The position numbers and the translations under genes are program-made. The notes beneath the pieces were generated by a model, which saw nothing but the letters and a program-made list of their open reading frames with translations, had not been told where the DNA came from and ran no database searches. 64,000 bases of DNA from Proteobacteria bacterium UBA981 (GTDB lineage Bacteria > Pseudomonadota > Gammaproteobacteria > Ga0077536): assembly GCA_002292285.1 (NCBI GenBank), contig DBBP01000026.1, forward strand, positions 32,373-96,372. The letters run 5' to 3'. Shown in pieces: positions 36,172-45,076 of the stretch (its first letter is position 1; each line of letters begins with the position of its first letter).

Positions 36172-37187
36172 GTCTGGCGCATATTCTTGGTGTTTTTCTG
36201 GTTAGTGCCACGTCGTCGTGGCTGGGCTGCCGCTATTTATTGCCACGCTTGTCGGCGGCCGGTATGTGGGACGCGCCGAACCACCGCAGTTTGCACGCCC
36301 GCCGCGTGCCGCGCGGGGCGGGACTAGCAATCGCGGCGGTGGGTCTGGTGATGCTTGCCTGGCTAGTCGCAATCGAGTTGCTGCCCGCACGGAGCGGGGG
36401 TATTTTGTTCCTCGCCGGAACCGGCTTCGCCTTTTTAGGGTGGGATGACGACCGCCACGACCGCTCGGCTGTGCTGCGCCTAATCTGCCAGTTTTCGCTG
36501 GCGATTTTTTGTGTCTACGGGATTGGGCTCACTGGAGACTTCGATGGCGCGTATTGGTGGGGTACCGGTTTCGTTGTGTTCGGATTCGTGTGGCACGTTA
36601 ACGTGTTTAATTTTATGGATGGCGCTGACGGATTTGCTGCCGTGCAGGCGATTCTGGTCTGCATTGCGATATGCGCGCTCAATGCGCTGAACAGTCACAG
36701 TGGTATCGCGCTGTGGGCGGCCGCGGTCGCTGCAGCAACCATCGGATTCCTGTACTGGAACTGGGCGCCTGCGAAAATGTTCCTCGGCGACTGTGGCAGT
36801 TACTTTCTGGGCTACGTCATTGCAGCGCTTATTTTTATCTCTTATTTGAGTGGCGCTTCTTTCGCAGCGTTGGTGATTCTGATCGCGCCGTTCGTTACTG
36901 ACGCGACATTGACCCTGATCTGGCGAGCACTTCGTGGTCAACCGTGGTGGCGAGCGCATCGCAGCCACGCTTACCAAAGGCTGGTGTTGTGTGGACGGGC
37001 GCCGGCGCAGGTCGCGTTCGGGCTCGCGGCGCTTAATGTGGCATTGTGCTGGCCACTGTCGTGGTTGGCGAGTCGTTCGACACACGACAATGTCGTTGCC
37101 CTGTTTGCCTACATCCTAACTGGTATTATGTGGGCCTCCATCGTGCGGGCTAACGGCGATACAGAATCAACTTCGCCAGGTGCTTAA
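36168..37187 (+). CDS. wbpL: WbpL/WecA-type undecaprenyl-phosphate sugar-1-phosphate transferase
   Basis: Inner-membrane initiating enzyme: it moves a HexNAc-1-phosphate from a UDP-sugar to undecaprenyl phosphate, starting the glycan. About ten to eleven membrane segments in 339 residues. DAPNHRSLHARRVPRGAGLA is the first cytoplasmic loop of the MraY/WecA family; FLGWDDDRHDRSAVLRL carries the Asp-rich Mg site; VNVFNFMDGADGFAAVQAIL is the second conserved loop; KMFLGDCGSYFLGYVIAAL and WRAHRSHAYQRL complete the set. The open frame begins at 36147, but ATG 36168 overlaps the epimerase stop as ATGA and begins the first membrane segment. Its specificity in the HexNAc/QuiNAc/FucNAc range is unknown. 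Confidence 0.9.
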   Translation: MSLAHILGVFLVSATSSWLGCRYLLPRLSAAGMWDAPNHRSLHARRVPRGAGLAIAAVGLVMLAWLVAIELLPARSGGILFLAGTGFAFLGWDDDRHDRSAVLRLICQFSLAIFCVYGIGLTGDFDGAYWWGTGFVVFGFVWHVNVFNFMDGADGFAAVQAILVCIAICALNALNSHSGIALWAAAVAAATIGFLYWNWAPAKMFLGDCGSYFLGYVIAALIFISYLSGASFAALVILIAPFVTDATLTLIWRALRGQPWWRAHRSHAYQRLVLCGRAPAQVAFGLAALNVALCWPLSWLASRSTHDNVVALFAYILTGIMWASIVRANGDTESTSPGA

Positions 37188-37230
37188 AGCGCTGGGCTAC
37201 CTGCGCGCCAGCAACGGAACTTAGATCCCG

Positions 37231-39114
37231 ATGTCGATCAGTCCGCGGATTAAGATAATTGCCCACGATCTGTTACAGATCGCGCTGGCCTGGATGCTCG
37301 CGTGGCTGGCGCGTTTTAACTTCGATTTGCCGCCGCAGCCGTTTCTGGATTCGAGTCTTAATGCTCTACCGGTCGTGATTGTGACCCAAGCGGCAATCGC
37401 CTGGTATTTTGGCCTGTACCGCGGCCTGTGGCGCTTCGCGAGCCTCCCGGATCTTTCTAATATTCTGCGCGCCGCGGGGCTGGGCGCCTTGCTCGCGGCC
37501 ATCGTCCTGTTTCTCGTCAATCGTCTGGACGCGACGCCACGCTCAGTACTTATTTTGTATCCGGTGTTTTTGGTATTTCTGTTGGGCGGCCCGCGATTGC
37601 TCTACCGAATTTGGAAAGACCATGCTTTGCATCTCCAAACGAATGCAGATGCTCAGCGTGTCATCGTGGTTGGCGGCGGCAACGGCGGTGAGATGCTCAT
37701 TCGTGACATGTTGCGCGAAGGCAATTACATCCCGGTTGGGCTCGTCGATGACAACGCGCAGCTGCAACGCTCCAATATTCACGGTGTACCGGTGCTCGGC
37801 CAGATTGCGGAGTTGTCCCGTATCGTGCAGCGCCGTGAAGTCGATCTCCTCGTTATCGCGATTCCGTCGGCAAACAGTGAACAAATGCGGCGCATCGTCG
37901 AGTCATGCGAAGCAACCGGGAGGCCATTTCGAACACTGCCTCAACTTGACGATTTGTTATCCGGTCGCAGTGGGATAAGTACGCTGCGAGAGGTGTCGCT
38001 CGAAGATTTGCTCGGTCGCGACAAAGTTGAGCTGGAGTGGCAGGCTATTCAATCGTCAATCTCCGGTGAAACAGTACTGGTAAGTGGAGGTGGCGGATCG
38101 ATAGGTTCTGAGTTGTGCCGCCAGATTGCGACATTGGGCGTCGCACGTTTGGTTGTTCTCGACAACAGCGAACACAATCTGTACGTGATTGAAAAGGAAC
38201 TACGGCGTTCCTCACCTGGGTTGAGAGTCGAGTGTTTGCTCGCTGATGTGCGCGACGGCGTTGCTATCGAGCGCGCATTCTCGACTTTCACGCCGTCCCT
38301 GGTGTTTCATGCGGCAGCCTACAAACACGTCCCGATATTACAGACCCAGATTCGCGAAGCAGTCGCGGTAAATGTTCTCGGTACGCTTGAAATGATGAAC
38401 TGTGCTGACCGCTATGGCTGCTCGAGCTTTGTTCTGATTTCTACAGACAAGGCTGTGCGTCCCAGCAGTGTTATGGGTGCCACCAAACGACTTGCCGAGC
38501 TGGTTTGCGAGGCGCGTTACCCGCACTCGGATACTAAGTTTATTACCGTGAGATTCGGCAATGTGCTGGGTTCGGCGGGCAGTGTTGTGCCGCTGTTTCG
38601 TGAGCAGATTGCAGCGGGTGGGCCGCTAACGGTTACTCACGCTGACGCGACCCGCTACTTCATGACCATCCCCGAGGCGTGTCAGCTGATTATGCAAGCC
38701 GGTGCTGTGGGCAGCGGTGGCGAAATATTCGTGCTTGATATGGGCGAGCCGGTCAATATTACGTACCTCGCAGAGCAGTTAATCAGACTGTCCGGGCACA
38801 CGCCCGGACTCGACATCGAGATCGTCTACACCGGGCTGAGGCCAGGCGAGAAACTCAGTGAGGAACTGTTTCGCGACGACGAACATCTGGATCCCACGTC
38901 GCACGACAAATTGCTGCTCGCTCAACACGTTCATAATGACCGCAACCATATTGAGCAGCTGCTCAGCGATCTGCGTAGCTCGGTCGACGCCTTCGACGAG
39001 GAATCGATTACGGCGCTTCTCAGCCAGGCGGTTCCGGAGTTTGATGTCGTCACAGACAAAAACACCGCCGTCGGCGCGGACAATATCGTTTCATTTTCTC
39101 GGAGTGTTCAATGA
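37231..39114 (+). CDS. wbpM: WbpM-like membrane-bound UDP-HexNAc 4,6-dehydratase
   Basis: 627 residues: four hydrophobic segments in the first 115, a Rossmann-like middle (VIVVGGGNGGEMLIRDML near 145), and a C-terminal SDR domain starting VLVSGGGGSIGSELCRQIAT near 280. Catalytic region: LISTDKAVRPSSVMGATKRL, with the Met-x-x-x-Lys used in place of Tyr-x-x-x-Lys, then VRFGNVLGSAGSVVPLF and TGLRPGEKLSEELFRDDE. WbpM makes UDP-4-keto-6-deoxy-GlcNAc for QuiNAc, FucNAc or bacillosamine-type sugars. It is the last-but-one gene of the operon and its stop overlaps galU by ATGA (39111-39114). Full length and no missing residue noticed. Confidence 0.92.
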   Translation: MSISPRIKIIAHDLLQIALAWMLAWLARFNFDLPPQPFLDSSLNALPVVIVTQAAIAWYFGLYRGLWRFASLPDLSNILRAAGLGALLAAIVLFLVNRLDATPRSVLILYPVFLVFLLGGPRLLYRIWKDHALHLQTNADAQRVIVVGGGNGGEMLIRDMLREGNYIPVGLVDDNAQLQRSNIHGVPVLGQIAELSRIVQRREVDLLVIAIPSANSEQMRRIVESCEATGRPFRTLPQLDDLLSGRSGISTLREVSLEDLLGRDKVELEWQAIQSSISGETVLVSGGGGSIGSELCRQIATLGVARLVVLDNSEHNLYVIEKELRRSSPGLRVECLLADVRDGVAIERAFSTFTPSLVFHAAAYKHVPILQTQIREAVAVNVLGTLEMMNCADRYGCSSFVLISTDKAVRPSSVMGATKRLAELVCEARYPHSDTKFITVRFGNVLGSAGSVVPLFREQIAAGGPLTVTHADATRYFMTIPEACQLIMQAGAVGSGGEIFVLDMGEPVNITYLAEQLIRLSGHTPGLDIEIVYTGLRPGEKLSEELFRDDEHLDPTSHDKLLLAQHVHNDRNHIEQLLSDLRSSVDAFDEESITALLSQAVPEFDVVTDKNTAVGADNIVSFSRSVQ

Positions 39115-39995
39115 GTACGAGGGTGCGCAAAGCTGTTTTCCCGGTCGCGGGCTTAGGCACTCGCTTCCTGCCGGCAACTAAGGCCAACCCCAAGGAAATG
39201 CTGCCAATTGTTGACAAGCCGCTGATTCAATACGCGGCTGAGGAAGCCGTGGCTGCCGGTATCGAGGAACTCATATTTGTTACCGGGCGCGCCAAGCGTT
39301 CGATTCCAGATCATTTCGACAAGGCCTACGAACTTGAGGTCGAGCTGGAGAAGAGCAATAAGCGTGACATGCTTAATCTGGTGCGGAATATATTGCCCTC
39401 TCACGTCGCGTGTATCTACATTCGCCAGGCCGAGCCGCTCGGCTTGGGGCACGCGGTGTTGTGCGCCCGGCCTGCGGTTGACGATGAGCCTTTCGCGGTG
39501 TTACTCGCCGACGATCTAATCGATGGTGGCGAGAATGGTTGCCTGACCCAAATGGTTCATCAATTCGAACATTACAACTCGGGCGTAATCGCGGTGCAGC
39601 CAGTGCCGGCGGAGGACACTGACAAATACGGGATTGTGGAAGCGAAAGCGATTGATGACCGGGTCAGCAAAATTGTCAGCATCGTCGAGAAACCGAAACC
39701 GGATGTGGCGCCCAGCCAGCTTGGCGTTGTCGGACGCTATGTGCTGCCGGGCGAGATCATGCGGATTCTGGAGACCACCGAGCGCGGGGCCGGCGATGAG
39801 ATTCAACTCACGGATGCGATCGCGACACTCATAGAGCGTCAACAGGTTCTCGCCTACGAATTTGAGGGTGTCCGTTACGATTGTGGCTCGAAGCTCGGCT
39901 ATTTACAGGCCACAGTCGACTACGCGCTAAAACATCGTGAGGTAGCAGGTGATTTCGCTGGGTGGTTAGCGACGCGCGTGGAGCAGTTACCTTAG
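39111..39995 (+). CDS. galU: UTP-glucose-1-phosphate uridylyltransferase
   Basis: 294-residue nucleotidyltransferase making UDP-glucose from UTP and glucose-1-phosphate. KAVFPVAGLGTRFLPATKAN (6-25) is the nucleotide-binding loop and PKEMLPIVDKPLIQYAAEEA follows, exactly as in GalU. FAVLLADDLIDGG carries the metal Asp, and VEKPKPDVAPSQLGVVGRYV and YDCGSKLGYLQATVDYAL are family landmarks. Closing the operon, it can feed UDP-glucose to the UDP-sulfoquinovose synthase-like enzyme and the epimerase. GGAG lies about seven bases before the ATG inside the wbpM-like gene. Converges with the PhoX-like gene 47 bases on. Confidence 0.95.
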   Translation: MSTRVRKAVFPVAGLGTRFLPATKANPKEMLPIVDKPLIQYAAEEAVAAGIEELIFVTGRAKRSIPDHFDKAYELEVELEKSNKRDMLNLVRNILPSHVACIYIRQAEPLGLGHAVLCARPAVDDEPFAVLLADDLIDGGENGCLTQMVHQFEHYNSGVIAVQPVPAEDTDKYGIVEAKAIDDRVSKIVSIVEKPKPDVAPSQLGVVGRYVLPGEIMRILETTERGAGDEIQLTDAIATLIERQQVLAYEFEGVRYDCGSKLGYLQATVDYALKHREVAGDFAGWLATRVEQLP

Positions 39996-40042
39996 AGGCT
40001 GCGCACGGCTCTCGTTTAGATACAAAAGAGGGCATGCAGCGC

Positions 40043-41902
40043 CTAATCGCCAATGACACCGCCGTCGTCGCGTGTCACCACCAGCAGGCTCGGACGCGGC
40101 GGTAACTCGGCGTCAAAGTCCGGCCAGCGCGTGGCGGGATTGTCGTAACTGGAACCGACCAATCCGTCGACGCCGGGATGCTGGATGGCGAGAAACAGGT
40201 TACGTCCGTCCGCGGTGAATTCTGGCCCGCACACCTCCGCCCCGACGGGCGCCCGAAAAAAGCGGCGAAAGTCGTATTCGCCAGCTGCGTTGGCTGCACA
40301 TCCCCACAAACCGTCTGCGAAACCGGTAGCGCGCCAGTTCCTGCCCTGGTCACTGGCTATCCACAATCTTCCCGCCGGGTCGAATGCACAATTGTCCGGT
40401 GCTGCGAACCAGCCACCGTCCCCTGTTGTACCAGGATAGCGAGCGTTTTGAGACGGCTCGGCAGGATTGCCCGCCAGTGCGAATATTTCCCAGTCGAAAC
40501 TATCTGCAGCGTGTTCGACAACATCGCCCGGCGCGCCCGGCGGACGTAAACGCAAGATGTGACCAAACGTATTGCGGCTGCGTGGATTGGCCGCATCGAG
40601 CGCGTCGGCGTGACGGGACTGGTTATTTGTCAGCAGAGCGTAAACCAAACCATCGCGCGGATTCGTTTCAACGTCCTCGGGGCGGTCGAGTTTCGTCGCG
40701 CCAAGCAGGTCGGCCGCGCGTCGCGTTTCAATTAAAACATCTGCCTGATCGCGGAAACCGTTGGCGTTCGTCAGCGGACCTTCACCATGGCGCAACGGCA
40801 GCCATTGCAAGGTATTGTCGTTATGCAGGCGGGCGACAAACAGCGTGCCGTCATCGAGTAAGTGCGTGTTCGAAGCACGGTCGTTGGGTGCGTAAACCCC
40901 GCTGCTGACAAATCGATACAGATATTCGAAAGCCTGATCGTCGGCGGTGTAAACCACTACACGTCCGTCCGGATTAAGCACAACTGTGGCCGCCTCATGC
41001 TTGAAGCGCCCCAGCGCTGTTCGTTTGACAGGATTGCTGCCCGGCGTGTGAGGGTCGAGTTCGACGACCCACCCAAAACGATTGGCCTCGCGCGGCTCGT
41101 GGCCGAGGTCAAAGCGTGGGAAGTGTCGCGACCACCATCGATATGCACTTCTCGACCCGACGCCATAGCGTTGGTGATTGCGCTGTTCTGCGGGGTCCGT
41201 GGCCGCTCCGTGGAACACGAAGTTAAAGTTCTCTTCGGCCATGAGAACCGTCCCCCAAGGCGTTTTTCCACCGCTGCACGGGTTCAGGACGCCGCGACAT
41301 GTTCGACCCTGTGGGTCCGCCCGGGTTTGCAAGCGTGGCGAGCCGGCTGCAGGGCCGGACAATTTGACGAGTGTGTCAGCAGTAATGCGTCGGTTGTAGC
41401 CGCCATCAACGACTGACCACTTGCCATCGTGCCGGGCGATTTCCACTACCGAGTGGCCGACGGCGGCCATTTCTATCGCAGTGCGCTCACGCGTCATCGC
41501 GCCATGGATGGTGATTCGGTTGAGCCCGGGCCACATGAAGGTGGGGTTGGTATATTCGTGATTGACGCACAGCAGGCCGTGGTCAGAGCCCATGCTACCG
41601 AGCGGCAACGGCATAAATGCCACGAAATCGTTGTTGTAGCCGAAACGCCTGTTTTGCTCCTCAGCATCCATGCTACGGGGGTGCCAGTCGCTCTCCTCAC
41701 CACTGAGCAAGTCGCCCCAACGCAGCAGTACCTGCGCGCTATAGCCGGGCGGTAGGTGATGATGGCGATCGGTGCCGTGTGCGAGTCCTTCGAAGCCGAG
41801 AGGCGACAAATTCGTGGCAGGTGAGCGCTGCGGCCACAGAGTTAACGAGGCCGCGCAGGCCGAGCTACTAAGGTATTGGATGAATTTTCTGCGGCTTGGC
41901 AC
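40043..41902 (-). CDS. phoX: PhoX-family secreted phosphatase (Tat-exported)
   Basis: 619-residue protein of the PhoX/DUF839 family, calcium- and iron-dependent enzymes that free phosphate from organic esters outside the cytoplasm. The N-terminus PSRRKFIQYLSSSACAASL is a twin-arginine signal. Family landmarks: HEYTNPTFMWPG, RGVLNPCSGGKTPWGTVLMA near 203 (the iron-ligand Cys region), EENFNFVFHG, RFGWVVELDPHTPGS, LGRFKHEAATVVLNPDGRVV, and KLDRPEDVETNP. The start is a GTG at 41902, chosen because the Tat motif follows at once. Possible control by phosphate starvation is known for relatives, but no Pho box was identified here. Confidence 0.87.
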   Translation of the reverse strand: MPSRRKFIQYLSSSACAASLTLWPQRSPATNLSPLGFEGLAHGTDRHHHLPPGYSAQVLLRWGDLLSGEESDWHPRSMDAEEQNRRFGYNNDFVAFMPLPLGSMGSDHGLLCVNHEYTNPTFMWPGLNRITIHGAMTRERTAIEMAAVGHSVVEIARHDGKWSVVDGGYNRRITADTLVKLSGPAAGSPRLQTRADPQGRTCRGVLNPCSGGKTPWGTVLMAEENFNFVFHGAATDPAEQRNHQRYGVGSRSAYRWWSRHFPRFDLGHEPREANRFGWVVELDPHTPGSNPVKRTALGRFKHEAATVVLNPDGRVVVYTADDQAFEYLYRFVSSGVYAPNDRASNTHLLDDGTLFVARLHNDNTLQWLPLRHGEGPLTNANGFRDQADVLIETRRAADLLGATKLDRPEDVETNPRDGLVYALLTNNQSRHADALDAANPRSRNTFGHILRLRPPGAPGDVVEHAADSFDWEIFALAGNPAEPSQNARYPGTTGDGGWFAAPDNCAFDPAGRLWIASDQGRNWRATGFADGLWGCAANAAGEYDFRRFFRAPVGAEVCGPEFTADGRNLFLAIQHPGVDGLVGSSYDNPATRWPDFDAELPPRPSLLVVTRDDGGVIGD

Positions 41903-42025
41903 GGCAATCTCATTCCGGGTGAGACGAGCGCCAGCAGATTCTACGCCAGTTCATCAGCCTGCGGGTGATTGCAGGCGAGCGGGGCGCGAACGCTATTGAA
42001 TAGTGACGTCCGGGGACAACGGAAA

Positions 42026-42265
42026 CTAATCCAGTCCGTCCTGTTCCGCTCGTTTGCGCGCCAGCTCTGTTTGCAAGAACGTTAGTGCTCGCATGGAGTG
42101 TTGGTCCTCCGGTTCACCGGCGGCCGCGATGAGTTTCTCGAGGTCCTCGATCTCTTCATCGATGTCGTCATCCGTATTCTCGTCAAGATCCGGGAAAAAC
42201 AATTCGAGTTGTTTGAGTCCTTCCACAAGATCGTTTTGGCCGCGTAAAGCCATGTCTGGTCCCAT
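42026..42265 (-). CDS. Small acidic protein of unknown function
   Basis: 79 residues, very rich in Asp and Glu (FPDLDENTDDDIDEEIEDLE near 24-43), mostly helical in character, no cysteine and no membrane segment. I recognise no family. It is supported as a gene by a strong GGAGG eight bases before the ATG at 42265 and by natural amino-acid composition. It lies divergent from ppnN with an AT-rich control region between, and behind the PhoX-like gene. A second ATG at 42253 is possible but lacks the spacing. Confidence 0.65.
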   Translation of the reverse strand: MGPDMALRGQNDLVEGLKQLELFFPDLDENTDDDIDEEIEDLEKLIAAAGEPEDQHSMRALTFLQTELARKRAEQDGLD

Positions 42266-42294
42266 TATTGTGCCCTCCGATCATGAGGCAAATA

Positions 42295-42339
42295 AGCGTA
42301 TTACACGCTGTACCTTAACCGCGATCTTATTATGATCGC
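42295..42339. promoter_or_regulatory. Two inverted repeats in a divergent promoter region
   Basis: AGCGT-attac-ACGCT (42295-42309) and GCGATC-ttattat-GATCGC (42321-42339) lie close together in an AT-rich stretch between the small acidic protein and ppnN. Spacing and symmetry suit operator sites for a regulator that is not identified. Confidence 0.4.
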
Positions 42340-42411
42340 TTAATTTACTGATCTTGATGTAAATAATATAGGACGATTACGATCAACTTCAACTCTTTTC
42401 CGTAACTTCTT

Positions 42412-43827
42412 ATGAATGACATTCCGAATTCGCCTGCCGCGCCTGCGCCCAACGACCGCCCGGACGTGATTGATCGGGTCCAGGTCGCCCCTGAAACGAC
42501 CCTTGCGGTGTTATCTCAGAACGAAGTGACAGCGCTGTGCCAGAATCATTCCCCAGCGCTGCGAGAGCTGCTGCGGCGCTGCGTTCTGGCGGTCCTGAGC
42601 AGTGGCATCGCCAATGACGATGCTGAGGGGCTGTTCGCTCGTTTCCCAGACTTCGAAGTCGATTTGGTGCAACAGGATCGGGGCGTTCTGCTTGATCTGA
42701 AGTCCGCCCCCGCGCTGTCTTTCGTGGGCGACCACATGATTCGCGGCGTCCGTGAGCATTTGTTCGCGGTGCTGCGTGACCTCATTTACATCACCCCGGC
42801 GCTGGACGCAGAACAACACCTGAGCTTCGCAGGCAGCGATGGGGTGACTGATGTCGTTTTTCGCATCCTGCGCAACGCGGGCATTCTGGACGCAACACTC
42901 AGCCATGGTCTGACAGTGTGTTGGGGTGGGCATGCAATTTCGCGCGACGAGTACGACTATACCAAGCAAGTCGGCTACGAACTCGGTTTGCGCGGGCTCG
43001 ACGTCTGTACTGGATGCGGTCCCGGAGCGATGAAAGGGCCGATGAAAGGCGCGACCATCGCCCACGCCAAGCAGCGCGTCGATAGCGGGCGTTATATCGG
43101 TATCACCGAGCCGGGCATCATCGCAGCGGAGGCACCCAATCCGATCGTCAACGCGTTGATTATCATGCCCGATATTGAAAAGCGCCTGGAAGCATTCGTA
43201 CGCCTGGCGCACGGCATCATTATTTTTCCGGGCGGTGTGGGGACGGCGGAGGAGCTGCTCTATTTGCTCGGCGTTCTGGCTCATCCGGACAACGCGGAAC
43301 AGGGGCTGACGGTGGTATTGACCGGGCCGCCTGGCAGTGCTGATTATTTCGCCGCGCTGGATGAATTTGTACGCATGACGCTGGGACCGGCAAGCGCGGA
43401 TCGTTATCGTATTGTGATTGACGATCCAGCACGGGTCGCCGAGTTACTCTCAACCGGTAGCGCGTCGAGTATCAAACGGCGCCAGGCGGCTGGCGAGGCG
43501 GTTTATTTCAATTGGCAGCTGGTCATCGAACAGGGTTATCAGAATCCGTTTGTGGCGACCCATGCAGCGATGGCAGAGCTGCAAATCTCAGACGAGTTGC
43601 CGAGCCACGAACTTGCGGCGAATTTACGCCGCGCGTTTTCAGGCATTGTTGCGGGCAACGTCAAGGAAAGCGGCGTACGTGCCGTCGCATCGCACGGTCC
43701 ATTTCAAATACATGGTCAGGGGCGATTGATCCGCGCCCTGGATAACCTGCTCCGTCAATTCGTCGCGCAGGGGCGCATGCGCCTCGGCGATCGGGACTAC
43801 CAGCCGTGTTACGAAATCGTGCAGTAA
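42412..43827 (+). CDS. ppnN: LOG-family nucleotide 5'-monophosphate nucleosidase PpnN (YgdH)
   Basis: 471 residues. PpnN splits nucleoside monophosphates into base and ribose-5-phosphate and in E. coli is stimulated by (p)ppGpp. The C-terminal two thirds hold the LOG fold: VCWGGHAISRDEYDYTKQVG near 166, VCTGCGPGAMKGPMKGATIA near 197, and IIFPGGVGTAEELLYLLGVL near 265, equal to the PGGxGTxxE motif. The N-terminal DUF4478-like region and the C-terminal DUF3412-like region of the long YgdH form are both present, so it is the nucleosidase rather than the short plant-LOG type. Stop lies 7 bases from the stop of the convergent AttH-like gene. Confidence 0.92.
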   Translation: MNDIPNSPAAPAPNDRPDVIDRVQVAPETTLAVLSQNEVTALCQNHSPALRELLRRCVLAVLSSGIANDDAEGLFARFPDFEVDLVQQDRGVLLDLKSAPALSFVGDHMIRGVREHLFAVLRDLIYITPALDAEQHLSFAGSDGVTDVVFRILRNAGILDATLSHGLTVCWGGHAISRDEYDYTKQVGYELGLRGLDVCTGCGPGAMKGPMKGATIAHAKQRVDSGRYIGITEPGIIAAEAPNPIVNALIIMPDIEKRLEAFVRLAHGIIIFPGGVGTAEELLYLLGVLAHPDNAEQGLTVVLTGPPGSADYFAALDEFVRMTLGPASADRYRIVIDDPARVAELLSTGSASSIKRRQAAGEAVYFNWQLVIEQGYQNPFVATHAAMAELQISDELPSHELAANLRRAFSGIVAGNVKESGVRAVASHGPFQIHGQGRLIRALDNLLRQFVAQGRMRLGDRDYQPCYEIVQ

Positions 43828-43834
43828 GCGCGCA

Positions 43835-45004
43835 TCAGTAGCCAGTAAGCTCAACATAGCCGAGCCCGTCCAGTGGACGGCCGTGGCGCTCGGCGACTGC
43901 AGTCACTGCACCCTCCCAATACCGAAATCGTCCGGTCCATTCCTGGTCCGCGAGACGTGGACGCATCGCGACGCTCAATCCTAGCCTGGGTACTTCTAAG
44001 CGCCAACCGTGCGGATAGCGGATGTTGGTTGCGGCACTTGTCCAATAGTCTGTAATGACGATGCTGACGTCGCTGGCTTCCAGGCGCGTCGCGTTACCCG
44101 AACTGTCGACGTAGGTGCCGGCGCTGTGCGCGTCATCACCGCCGTCGAATTTGCGCAGGCGATAAAACATCAGACTCGACTGGTCTTCGAACTGTACGGC
44201 AAACCAATCCCAGCCTTGCTGTTCGCGATCGAGTGCGCTGGTACTCCATTCGCGATCAAGCCATGCCTGACCTGTGACGTGATGATCCTCGGCGCCAAGT
44301 CGTAATCGGCCGCCGGCGGTTAGTCGTGGTACCGAGTAGTAATAAGAAGCGTTGCCGAGGGCGGCGCTTTTGCGCGACAGCCCGGCGTCACCCTGTTTGA
44401 TAACGGCGTGCCTGGAGGTCAGGTTCAGATCCAGTTCGATACTCTGCTGCGCTGCACGCAGGCGCCAGCTCGGCGGCGATGTCTGCGCGTCAAACTCAAT
44501 ACGCCAATCATCGAGCCACACGGCGACGGGCTGCTGCGACACACCGGCGATAGATGGATGGGCGCGGCTCATGCGCTCGAAGTGATGAAACGAATCATTC
44601 TCGATATCGCTGATGGCGAAATGTCCGAGCAGGATGCGCGGTGTGCGCCAGGCCGATCGCGACTCGAGCGAATCGCGGTCCAGCTCAAAGCGAAACAAGG
44701 TTAGCTGAAAGCCGAAAGGCCGCGCATTGCTATCGGATAGATGGCCGGTGAAATACCACCACTCAGTACGAAAATCCTTATGCGTGGCGTGATCACGTGG
44801 GAACTCAAATGCGGCTGGTTCTTGTGCACGGCTGAACTGCGACGTTGCCGGGCTTGCAAGTATGGCCATGGCGCCAGCGCGTTCGGACTTGCTGTTGGCG
44901 TGCTCTGAGTGCGGGCGGAAAAGCGCACCGACGACCAACAGCACGGCGAACAGAAAAAGATTCCTCATCCACACATAGGTACGCCCGCTACGCGCGATCA
45001 GCAT
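43835..45004 (-). CDS. CrtC/AttH lipocalin-like protein
   Basis: Secreted or membrane-anchored two-lobed lipocalin-like protein of the carotenoid 1,2-hydratase/AttH family. MRNLFLFAVLLVVGALF near residue 13 is a signal anchor. The family motif FRTEWWYFTGHL is followed by FGFQLTLFRFEL; later WLDREWSTSALDREQQGWDW and YWTSAATNIRYPHGWRLEVP are typical. I choose ATG 45004, which has GGAGG nine bases upstream; the frame's first GTG at 45031 lacks one. Last gene of an operon with a permease and an ATPase. This trio matches the AttEFGH-type ABC systems, where the lipocalin is thought to hold a lipophilic cargo. The cargo is unknown; there are no carotenoid genes nearby. Confidence 0.85.
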   Translation of the reverse strand: MLIARSGRTYVWMRNLFLFAVLLVVGALFRPHSEHANSKSERAGAMAILASPATSQFSRAQEPAAFEFPRDHATHKDFRTEWWYFTGHLSDSNARPFGFQLTLFRFELDRDSLESRSAWRTPRILLGHFAISDIENDSFHHFERMSRAHPSIAGVSQQPVAVWLDDWRIEFDAQTSPPSWRLRAAQQSIELDLNLTSRHAVIKQGDAGLSRKSAALGNASYYYSVPRLTAGGRLRLGAEDHHVTGQAWLDREWSTSALDREQQGWDWFAVQFEDQSSLMFYRLRKFDGGDDAHSAGTYVDSSGNATRLEASDVSIVITDYWTSAATNIRYPHGWRLEVPRLGLSVAMRPRLADQEWTGRFRYWEGAVTAVAERHGRPLDGLGYVELTGY

Positions 45005-45076
45005 CGCTTGGTGCCTCCAGTCACCACGCACACCGTGTTACGCCACAAGTTATGCGCGAGCGTGCCGCGCGCAGGT

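Noticed and set aside
36480..37085. 201-residue minus-strand frame inside the WbpL-like gene
   Set aside because: Shadow of a GC-rich coding frame; composition dominated by Arg, Gln and Cys.
42511..43284. 257-residue minus-strand frame inside ppnN
   Set aside because: Unnatural Gln/His/Arg-rich composition and fully inside a gene with clear motifs.
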